A stretch of 16,275 nt of DNA from Rhodococcus sp. IITR03 (GTDB taxonomy: Bacteria > Actinomycetota > Actinomycetes > Mycobacteriales > Mycobacteriaceae), in the NCBI GenBank assembly GCA_001017865.1, contig LATQ01000001.1, forward strand, positions 1,790,018 through 1,806,292, given 5' to 3'. Under the pieces are notes generated by a model that saw only the letters and a list, made by a program, of their open reading frames with translations, was not told where the DNA came from and made no database searches. Position numbers and translations under genes: made by a program. How positions within the stretch are numbered: position 1 is the stretch's first letter; the number at the start of each line of letters is the position of its first letter. Shown in pieces: positions 8,803 through 16,127 of this stretch.

Positions 8803-10209
8803 TGCTCACGCGGTTCGTCCGCATCCAGCTCACGATCTTCGCGATCCTCACGGTCGTCGGACTCGTCGTGATGTCGCTGATGTACGTGCGGCTGCCCGCT
8901 CTGTTCGGGGTCGGGCGGTACGAGGTGGTCGTCGAACTCCAGTCGACCGGTGGCCTGTACCCGCATTCGAACGTCACCTACCGCGGCAACACCGTCGGCA
9001 CCGTCCGGAGCGTCTCGTTGTCGCCGACGGGCGTCGAGGCGACGTTGTCCATCGACAGCGACGCGAAGATCCCCGCCGACGTCGACGCGGCCGTGCGCAG
9101 CGTCTCGGCGGTCGGTGAGCAGTACGTCGATCTCGTGCCCCGCGCCGACGGTTCGGGCGGCGAACGGCCTGGCCGACGGCGACGTGATCCCGATCGACCG
9201 CACGACGGTGCCGCAGGAGGTCGGTGCCCTGCTCGACCAGGCCGACGTGCTGCTCGCCTCGATCGGCGACACGCGACTGCAGACCGTGGTCGACGAGGCG
9301 TTCGACGCTTCAACGGTTCCGGACCCGAACTGCAGGAACTGATCGACTCGACGCGCCTGTTCGTGCAGGAGGCCTCGGCGAACAGTGCCGAGACACGGCA
9401 GTTGATCGACCAGATCGGTCCGCTGCTCGACACGCAGGTGGTCACGAGCGACGCCATCCGGTCGTGGACACGCGACATGGTGACGTTCACCGATCGTCTG
9501 CGCGAGAGCGACCCCGACCTGCGGGCCCTGCTCGACATCGGACCGGGCGCTGCCGCCGAAGCCGAATCGCTACTGCAGGACCTGAAACCGACGCTGCCGC
9601 TGCTGCTCGCGAATCTGGTGAGCGTCGGCGAGGTGGGCGTCATCTACAACGCCGGCATCGAGCAGATCCTGGTGCTGTACCCGCCGATGACGACGGCCCT
9701 GATCACCGCGGCCGGCGACGGCCCGCCCGAGGACGGTGCCGTGGTGGACTTCCACCTGCAGTTGCACGATCCGCCGCCGTGTCTGGCCGGTTTCGTGCCG
9801 CCGGAACAGTGGCGCAGCCCGGCCGACACGTCCATGGTCGACACCCCGGGCGACGTCTTCTGCCAACTGCCGCAGGACTATCCGAACGCGATCCGCGGTG
9901 CCCGGAACCTGCCGTGCATGGAGTACCCGGGCCGTCGCGCACCGACGCCCGACACGTGCCGCACCGGTACAGCCCCACCTACTCGGACAATCCGTGGACC
10001 GGGCCGCCCACGCCGGTGGCCTCGGAGAACGTCGCACCCACGCCCGCCTCCTACGGCGGGGGAGACGACACGGCTCCCGCGGGGTCGCGGCGCGACGGAT
10101 CGATCCGCAGACCGGGACGTACATTGGTCCCGACGGCACCGTGTACACGCACGCCGATCTCGGTGGAGATCGGAGCTTGGAGAGTTACATGAAGGCGCAG
10201 CAGGGCTGA
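8799..10209 (+). CDS. mce4F: Mce family protein Mce4F (frameshifted in this sequence)
   Basis: Sixth Mce protein, about 470 residues after correction, shorter than the M. tuberculosis Mce4F as I recall it. An N-terminal anchor (about residues 9-30) precedes the MlaD domain YEVVVELQSTGGLYPHSNVTYRG and VRSVSAVGEQYVDLVP. A helical region follows, then a Cys-containing C-terminal part (PPPCLAGF, CQLPQDY, LPCMEYPG) and the common ending YIGPDGTVYTHADL. Frame breaks: near 9155-9164 (a +1 or -2 change, the only one in the window not explained by one lost base), 9308 (lost C), 9959 (lost C) and 10097 (lost G). ATG at 8799 overlaps the mce4E stop; a second ATG at 8802 is equally possible. The stop overlaps the next gene's ATG by one base. 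Confidence 0.9.
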
Positions 10210-10720
10210 TGGCAGACGAGATCGACAAGAAGACGACGCCGAGATGGGCCAAGCCGGTCGCGATCATCGCGTCCGTGCTGGTGATCGCGCTCGTGGCGGT
10301 CGGGGCCTGGCTCATCGTCGACCGGCAGTCCGCGAACGAACGCGACGAGCGGCGGGAGGCGTACCTGCAGGCCGCACGGCAGACGGTGCTCAACCTGACC
10401 ACCATCAACGCCGACACCGCCGACGCGACGTCGCCCGTCTGCTCGACGGCGCGACGGGTGATTTCAAGGCCGAGTTCGAGGGCCGCGAAGGACCTTTCGT
10501 GGAGGTCGTGCAACAGGCGGGTGTCGACACCACCGGTGAGGTCCTCGAAGCGGGGATTCAGAACGAGGACGGCACGTGCGCGTCGTCGCTCGTTGCCTCC
10601 CGCGCGATGGTGAGCAACGCCGACCAGACCGAACCCGAAGCACGCGACTTCCGACTGCGGGTGACGATCTGCGACGAGAACGGCAGATTGTTGGCGTCGA
10701 AGGTGGAGTTCGTGCCGTGA
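10209..10720 (+). CDS. Mce-associated membrane protein, first copy (frameshifted)
   Basis: Mce-associated (Mas) protein, matching in position the M. tuberculosis gene next to mce4F. These single-span proteins are thought to stabilise or assist the Mce complex; their exact role is unsettled. Restored length is 170 residues: a short charged cytoplasmic N-terminus (MADEIDKKTTPRW), one transmembrane helix (about residues 15-37), then a soluble outer domain with the family-typical LLDGATGDFKAEF. The domain has a Cys pair (GTCASS, ICDENG) that could form a disulfide. One lost G near 10427 (expected gcggacgtc) changes frame. The ATG overlaps the mce4F stop (ATGA-like junction at 10207-10211), so translation is probably coupled. 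Confidence 0.85.
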
Positions 10721-11404
10721 CCGACGAGAAGGACGATCGCGTGACGCTCGACAAGACGACCGATGACACTGTGTCCGACGAAGCCGTGTCGGGCAAGGTG
10801 TCCGACGACGCCGTGTCCGGCAAGGTGTCCGACGACGCCGTGTCCGGCGAGACCGAGGAGACGGGCGGATCCACCGCCGTCGAGGCTTCACCAGCGGACC
10901 CCTCCGACGCGGAGGCGACGAAGGCATCGTACCTGCGCACATCGCGATCGGATTGTCGGTCGTGGCACTGGTTTTCGCGGTCCTGGTGGGATGGCTCGCC
11001 TACGGCACCGTCCAGCAGTCCGCCGCCGAGACGGCACGGACGGAGGCGCGGGTCGCTGCGGAGGAACAGGCGGTCGCGATGCTCGCCTACACCCACGATC
11101 AGGTGGACGCGCAGACCGACGCCGCCGCAGAGGTCTAACCGGCGACTTCCGCGACGAGTACACGAATCTGATGAAGAACATCATCGCGCCGGGCGCCAAG
11201 GAGAAGGCGATCAGCGTGCAGGTGAGCGTGCAGGCGTCGTCGGTGGTCTCCGCCGACGCCGACAGCGCCGTGACCCTGCTGTTCCTCAACCAGATCACGA
11301 CGAGTTCGGAGAACCCCGAAGCGGTGAGCAGCGGCAGCCGGGTGCGTGTCGAACTCGAAAAGCAGGACGGGCGTTGGCTCGTCGGCCGGTTGACCCCGAT
11401 CTAG
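10717..11404 (+). CDS. Mce-associated membrane protein, second copy, with N-terminal repeats (frameshifted)
   Basis: Second Mas protein, about 229 residues when restored. The GTG start overlaps the previous stop (GTGA at 10717-10720). The N-terminal 70 residues are acidic and low in complexity, with three tandem nine-residue repeats of the type VSDDAVSGK. One transmembrane helix follows (about residues 74-97, IAIGLSVVALVFAVLVGWLAYG). The outer domain carries LTGDFRDEYTNLM and ends in GRWLVGRLTPI, matching the first Mas protein in layout. Two frame breaks, near 10938 and 11135, each fit one lost C; the second creates a false TAA at 11136-11138. It is the last gene of the operon, and its stop lies 10 bases from the stop of convergent otsA. 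The tail is predicted to be cytoplasmic, so it could contact the permease/ATPase side. That is speculative. Confidence 0.82.
10771..10851 (+). repeat. Three tandem 27-bp repeats within the second mas gene
   Basis: Units at 10771-10797, 10798-10824 and 10825-10851. Units 1 and 2 differ at two bases, units 2 and 3 at one. Each encodes nine residues of the type VSDxAVSGK/E. The near identity suggests recent duplication, and the copy number could vary between strains without changing frame. Confidence 0.9.
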
Positions 11405-11414
11405 GAGAGAGCCG

Positions 11415-12923
11415 TCAGGTGGGGTCGGGTTCGCCCTCCTCACCCGGCGCGATCAGCGCGCGCCCGGCGGCGCCGGTGTTGGCGAGGGTGTCGAGGAACG
11501 AACGGGCCCAGCGATCCACGTCGTGCGTGAGCACCTGACGGCGCAGCGCACGCATCCTCTTGCGGCCGTCCTCGCGCGGCACCTCGATCGCGGCCTGGAT
11601 CTTGTCCTTGACGTCCTCGAGGTCGTGCGGGTTGCACTGGAACGACTGCCGCAGTTCGGCTGCGGCACCGGTGAACTCGCTGAGCACCAACGCGCCGCCG
11701 AGATCGCTGCGGCACGCGATGTACTCCTTGGCGACGAGGTTCATGCCGTCGCGCAAGGGGGTCACCAGCATGACGTCGGCCGCGACGAAGAACGCGATGA
11801 GCTCGTCGCGGGGGACCGGGCGGTGGATGTAGTGCACCACCGGACGCCCCACCTCGGCGTACTCGCCGTTGATGCGGCTGACCGTCCGCTCGATCTCGCC
11901 GCGCATGTGGACGTAGGAATCGACGCGCTCCCGGCTCGGGGTCGCGAGCTGCACCATCACGGTGTCCTTCGGTCCATGCGACCCTCGGCGAGAAGTTCGT
12001 GCACCGCCTCGAGCCGCACGTCGATGCCCTTGGTGTAGTCGAGGCGGTCGACGCCGAGCAGGATCTTCTTCGGGTTGCCGAGTTCCTTGCGCAACGCCTT
12101 GGCGCGATCGCGGATGGCCTTGCTCCGCGACTGCTGGTCGAGCCGGCCCGATTCGATGGAGATGGGGAAAGCGCCGACGCGCACCGAGCGGAAGCCGACC
12201 TGGACCACGCCGAGCTTCGACCGGATCCCGATGTTGCCGCGTGAGGTCTGGGCACCTGCAGACGTCGGGCGAGATACAGGAAGTTCTGGGCACCACCGGG
12301 AAGGTGGAAACCGATGAGATCGGCGCCGAGCAGACCCTCGACGATCTCGGTGCGCCACGGCAGTTGCATGAACAGCTCGATGGGCGGGAACGGGATGTGC
12401 AGGAAGAAGCCGATCGTCAGATCGGGACGGAGCATCCGCAGCATCTTCGGCACCAGCTGCAGCTGGTAGTCCTGGATCCAGACGGTCGCGCCCTCCGCGG
12501 CGGCCTTCGCGGTCTCCTCGGCGAAGCGGCGGTTGATCTCGACGTAGGAGTTCCACCATTCGCGCCGGTACTCCGGGCGCACGATCACGTCGTGGTAGAG
12601 CGGCCACAGCGTGGCGTTGGAGAACCCCTCGTAGTATTCGGCGATGTCCTCGGTGCTCAACCGCACCGAGTGCAGGGTCAGCCCGTCCTCGACGATGACA
12701 CCGGACTCGGCGTCGGCCACGCCGGCCCAGCCGACCCACGCGCCGTTGTTCGAACGCAGGATCGGCTCGAGCGCGGTGACGAGTCGCCCGGACTGCGCTT
12801 CCAGCGGGTGGTGCCGTCGGGAAGCCGTTCGAGGTCGACCGGCAGGCGATTGGCGACGACCACGAAGTCCGACCCGGCGTGCGAGTCGTGGTTCCCCGCT
12901 GCGTTCGCTTCGCCTGCTGTCAC
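11415..12923 (-). CDS. otsA: Trehalose-6-phosphate synthase OtsA (frameshifted in this sequence)
   Basis: Glycosyltransferase family 20 enzyme joining UDP-glucose and glucose-6-phosphate to trehalose-6-phosphate, used for stress protection and mycolate trehalose lipids. Restored length about 503 residues, normal for the family. Motifs in order: [78 protein letters not shown] (Arg and Lys for the donor phosphates, near residue 295), [16 protein letters not shown] and [11 protein letters not shown]. Three frame breaks near 12785, 12259 and 11971 each fit one lost base. GTG at 12923 was chosen for its AGAGGA ribosome site. The frame stays open upstream with Pro/Thr/Ala-rich, coding-like sequence, so a longer protein is possible. 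It is convergent with the mce operon. Confidence 0.93.
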
Positions 12924-13009
12924 GTTGTGGTCCTCTTTCGGGGCCGGTGCCGTCGCCGGCCCGGCAGGGGTGGGTGCCGCCACCGGCACCGGGGTGGGTG
13001 TCGTGCTCG

Positions 13010-13179
13010 TCAGGGCTTGTCGCTGGGACCGATGCCGAGCATCGACAGCAGCATGCGGCACTCGTCCGCATTCTCTGCGTAGCGGCGACGACTCGCTGCG
13101 CCTGCCGTGCGGTTTCGTCGGCGACGGGTTCGAGATCCTCGTCGGCGATGTCGTTCGCGGTGGTCGGATCCGCGGCCAT
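13010..13179 (-). CDS. Small protein of 56 residues 5' of otsA (frameshifted)
   Basis: Small acidic protein of unknown function. Restored sequence begins [19 protein letters not shown] and ends [18 protein letters not shown], with a helical, Gln/Arg/Ala-rich middle and one Cys. One lost C near 13082 (expected gccgcctac on the minus strand) splits the frame between VVAA and [11 protein letters not shown] at 13179 has a strong GGGAGG site 5 bases upstream on the minus strand. From memory, M. tuberculosis has a similarly tiny unknown gene (Rv3489, about 54 residues) at the same place before otsA, which supports a real conserved gene. It ends 86 bases before the chosen otsA start. It may instead be the N-terminal part of a longer OtsA if one more C is missing near its stop. 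Confidence 0.65.
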
Positions 13180-13280
13180 GATGTCCTCCCGGGGTCGCTG
13201 CTCTGTGCGAGCACGCATCGTCCTTCGACTCTAGGAGAATCGGACAGCTCACCGCCACCCGCCTTCCGAGGGCGGTCCTG

Positions 13281-13326
13281 GCACGGTCCTGCACGTCTAC
13301 GTCGCGGTACCGTAGGACGGTCGTGC
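13281..13326. promoter_or_regulatory. Inverted repeats in the divergent gap before the hydrolase gene
   Basis: The gap 13180-13413 lies between divergent genes. It contains CGTCTACG (13294-13301) facing CGTAGGACG (13311-13319), a 9-bp dyad that would be perfect with one extra C in the left arm. Outer arms GCACG (13281-13285) and CGTGC (13322-13326) extend it. Nothing else is recognisable in the gap. It may be an operator for one or both divergent genes. Confidence 0.35.
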
Positions 13327-13413
13327 TGTAGGTACACGGTGTGTGTTTCCGGCGCACGACGTCACGGCGCCGACCCGCGGCGCACAACCGCGCTCTCGTC
13401 GAGGAAGGTATTC

Positions 13414-14213
13414 ATGCCCATTGCCACCGTGAACGGCATCCCGCTGAACTACCAGGTCAAGGAACGGGCGATCTCGTCGTCCTCATCATGGGAACGGGTA
13501 GTCCGGGGCGCGTGTGGGATCTGCACCAGGTGCCCGCGCTCGTCAAGGCCGGCTACCGGGTCGCCACCTTCGACAACCGCGGCATCGCACCGTCGGGCGA
13601 GAGCCTCGGCGGCATGACCATCGACGACCTGGTGAAGGACACCGCCGGTCTGATCGAACTGCTCGGCGGCCCCGCCTACGTGATCGGTACGTCGATGGGG
13701 GCGCGTGTCGCGCAGGAGCTGGCGCTCGCCCGTCCCGAACTCGTCCGCAAGGCCGTCTTCCTGGCCGGCCACGCCCGCATGGACCAGTTCCAGCTGACGC
13801 TCACCGAGGGCGAGCGGCAGCTCTACGACAGCGGCGTCGAACTGCCGCCGAAGTACCAGGCCGCCGTCACGGCCGTGATGAATCTGTCGCCGGCCTCGCT
13901 GGCCGACGAGCACACCGCCCGCGACTGGCTGGATGTCTTCGAGTTCAGCGGAGGAAAGGTGTCGGCAGGGGTGCGCGCGCAGCTCGGCATGGACCGGGAG
14001 TTCGATCGGCGCGCGGCCTACCGCGGCATCACCGTGCCGTGCCTGGCCGTCGGATTCGCCGACGACCGGATGATCCCGGCCTATCTGTCGCGCGAGGTGG
14101 CGGACGCCATTCCGGGTGCGCGCTACGAGGAGATCCCGGACGCCGGGCACTACGGCTATCTCGAGCGGCCCGAGGCGGTCAACAAGATCCTGGTGGACTT
14201 CCTGGCTTCTTAG
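13414..14213 (+). CDS. Alpha/beta hydrolase (frameshifted in this sequence)
   Basis: Alpha/beta-hydrolase-fold protein of 266 residues after restoring one lost G near 13461 (frame changes from NYQVK to GTGDLVVLIMG). Seen: the oxyanion loop MGTGSPG at residues 26-32, DNRGIAPSG, the nucleophile elbow GTSMG with Ser94, an acidic candidate Asp217 or Asp218 in GFADDRMIP, and His246 in DAGHYGYLERP. The triad is complete, so it should be an active esterase, lipase or related hydrolase; the substrate cannot be told from sequence. There is no signal peptide, so it is probably cytoplasmic. ATG at 13414 follows GAGGAAGG at 13401-13408. It is divergent from the small gene and otsA, and stands alone before a strong terminator. 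Confidence 0.88.
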
Positions 14214-14218
14214 AGGAA

Positions 14219-14233
14219 TCCCTTCACAAGGGA
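14219..14233 (+). repeat. Small hairpin just after the hydrolase stop
   Basis: TCCCTT (14219-14224) pairs with AAGGGA (14228-14233) around a three-base loop. It is probably part of the termination region together with the larger hairpin at 14244-14280. Confidence 0.4.
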
Positions 14234-14243
14234 AATCGGCAGG

Positions 14244-14280
14244 CGGGCGCGGTGGGATCGGCGACGAACCACCGCGCCCG
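14244..14280 (+). terminator. Strong hairpin terminator after the hydrolase
   Basis: Perfect 12-bp arms CGGGCGCGGTGG (14244-14255) and CCACCGCGCCCG (14269-14280) with a 13-base loop, 30 bases after the stop codon. There is no T-tract. It separates the hydrolase from the iron-regulated pair downstream. Confidence 0.8.
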
Positions 14281-14367
14281 TCGTCGTCGACATGCGACGA
14301 AGGTCCCCTGTGATCCGGGAGATCGGGACGTCCCGCGGACCGTCGGGCACTGGTACGCTCACCGAAC

Positions 14368-14386
14368 AAAGGTTAGCCTGAGCTAC
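14368..14386. promoter_or_regulatory. Iron box (IdeR/DmdR-like) before the ornithine monooxygenase gene
   Basis: AAAGGTTAGCCTGAGCTAC resembles the IdeR/DmdR operator (TTAGGTTAGGCTAACCTAA type), with AGGTTAGCCT intact in the left half and a weaker right half. It lies about 60 bases upstream of a siderophore gene, where iron-dependent repression is expected. Binding is inferred. Confidence 0.65.
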
Positions 14387-14447
14387 CTTCGAGTCTCGTA
14401 CGAACCGATCATGGGCCCTCCGGCCCCCCTAGTACGGAAGTTGAGTG

Positions 14448-15816
14448 ATGACCGACCGTTCCAGCCTTGTCGCCGATGACGCGGGGAGGTCGGAGGCAAC
14501 TCGCAAGGAGACGTCTTCGACCTCGTCGGTATCGGTTTCGGCCCCTCGAACCTGGCGCTCGCGATCGCCGTCGAGGAGCACAACACCGACAATCCCTCCT
14601 CGGCGATCCGGGCACGTTTCTTCGAACGCCAGTCGGCCTTCGCCTGGCACCCGGGCATGCTGCTCGAGGGCGCCACGATGCAGATCGCGTTCCCCAAGGA
14701 TCTGGTCACCTTCCGTAACCCCACGAGCTCGTACAGTTTCTTCTCCTACCTGCACGACCGTGGCCGTCTCGTGGACTTCGTCAACCACCAGACGTTCTTC
14801 CCCACACGTCACGAGTTCCAGGACTACCTGCAGTGGGCGGCCACGCGCGTCGATGCCGACGTCCGCTACGGAACCGAGGTCGTCTCGGTCGAGACCGTCC
14901 GCAACCACAACGGGGTTGCCGACCTGTTCGCCGTGCGGACCGCCGACGGCGCCGTCGTGTACGCGCACAGCGTCGTGGTCGGAGTCGGACTGCGTGCCCG
15001 GCTCCCGAAGTGGGCGACCGAGTCCGCCCGCTGCTTCCACAACCACCACTTCCTCTTCCACATCGAGGACATGCCGGAGCCGCAGCACCAGCGCTTCGTG
15101 GTGGTCGGTGCGGGGCAGAGCGCTGCCGAGGTCGTGCAGTACCTCCACACGCACTACCCGCAGGCCGAGGTCCACAACGTCTTCAACCGCTTCGGGTACA
15201 GCCCCGCCGACGACAGCCCGTACGCGAACCGCATCTTCGACCCGCAGGTCGTCGACGAGCTGCACGCGGCCCCGCTGTCCGAGCGTGAGCGTCTGCTCGC
15301 CCTGCACCGCAGCACCAACTACTCGGTCGTCTCGCCCGAACTCATCGAGCGCTCTACGCGACCGAATACCGCGAACGGGTGAGCGGTCGTCGCCGCCTGT
15401 TCATGCGTCGTGCCTCGGAGGTCGTGTCGGCGATCGAGATCGACGCGGGAGTCACCGTCGAGATCCGCGACAATCTCGAAGGCGACACCGAGACCCTCGA
15501 GTGCGATGCCGTGGTCCTCGCGACCGGCTTCGAGCCCACGCCTCTCACGCCGCTGCTGGGGGATCTCGCGCCCGAGACACCCGTTCTGTCCGTCGCCCGC
15601 GACTACCGTCTGCCGCTGCCCGAGAACGTCACGGCCGACGTCTACCTGCAGGGCGGAACCGAGAAGACACACGGTCTGACCGCGTCGTTGCTGTCCAACG
15701 CAGCGATCCGCGCGGGTGAGATCCTGACCTCGATCGTCGAACGCCGCGAGCTCCGTCTGCCCGGAGCCGGGGGAGGAATCGACGAGCTTGGTAGGATATC
15801 GGACCATCACACCTAG
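14448..15816 (+). CDS. L-ornithine N5-monooxygenase, siderophore biosynthesis (frameshifted)
   Basis: FAD- and NADPH-dependent N-hydroxylating monooxygenase that makes N5-hydroxyornithine for hydroxamate siderophores. Restored length 456 residues. Seen: FAD motif GIGFGPSN at residues 28-35, MQIAFPKDLVTFRNPTSSYS, NADPH motif VVGAGQSAAEV near 218-228, NYSVVSPELIERLYATEY, and the C-terminal LATGFEPT. The RNPTS and NYSVV segments are closer to ornithine enzymes (PvdA/SidA class) than to lysine enzymes (IucD/MbtG), as I remember them. Two frame breaks: near 14510 (lost G) and 15352 (lost C). ATG at 14448 has GGAAG 7 bases upstream; GTG at 14445 is the alternative. An iron box lies upstream, and mbtH follows after 16 bases. 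No peptide synthetase gene is in the window. It may correspond to the distally encoded Rmo of rhodochelin biosynthesis, but this is tentative. Confidence 0.9.
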
Positions 15817-15832
15817 CAACAAGTGAGGCGAG

Positions 15833-16069
15833 ATGAGCACGAATCCATTTGACGACGAAGACGGCCGCTTCTACGTCCTCATCAATGATGAGGAGCAGTA
15901 CTCGCTGTGGCCGACCTTCGCCGAGGTTCCGCAGGGGTGGCGGGTGGTATTCGGCGAAGAGTCGCGCGCCGCTTGCGTCGAGTACGTCGAGCAGAATTGG
16001 ACCGATATGCGTCCGAAGAGCCTTCGCGACGCAATGGAAGCCGACGAGAAGGCCCGCCAGGGCAGCTGA
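15833..16069 (+). CDS. MbtH-like protein
   Basis: Small chaperone-like partner that binds and activates adenylation domains of non-ribosomal peptide synthetases. 78 residues, intact. It shows the family signature N-x-E-x-Q-x-S-x-W-P (Asn18 to Pro27), PQGW at 34-37 and TDMRPKSL near the C-terminus, at the normal family length. ATG at 15833 is preceded by GAGG at 15824-15827. It follows the ornithine monooxygenase after 16 bases and is presumably co-transcribed under the same iron control, so both should serve a siderophore synthetase encoded elsewhere. A hairpin terminator follows. Confidence 0.95.
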   Translation: MSTNPFDDEDGRFYVLINDEEQYSLWPTFAEVPQGWRVVFGEESRAACVEYVEQNWTDMRPKSLRDAMEADEKARQGS

Positions 16070-16089
16070 ACGCTTCCGTCAGATCCGCC

Positions 16090-16127
16090 GAGAGTCACGC
16101 CCGCGCCGAAAGCGCAGCGTGGCTCTC
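16090..16127 (+). terminator. Hairpin terminator after mbtH
   Basis: Arms GAGAGTCACGC (16090-16100) and GCGTGGCTCTC (16117-16127) pair over 11 bp with one G-T pair, and GCGC pairing is possible within the loop. It starts 20 bases after the mbtH stop. It may serve both strands if a convergent gene enters from the right. Confidence 0.75.

Noticed and set aside
8799..10613. A single 604-codon frame joining mce4F to the first mas gene
   Set aside because: The junction region is frameshifted mce4F. After correction mce4F stops at 10207-10209 and the mas ATG overlaps it by one base.
10771..10851. CRISPR-like array
   Set aside because: The units are directly adjacent with no spacers and keep the reading frame of a membrane protein gene.
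1381..11404. An mce1, mce2 or mce3 locus instead of mce4
   Set aside because: The Hsd4A-like gene upstream, two mas genes downstream, convergent otsA and the KstR-like promoter together fit mce4.
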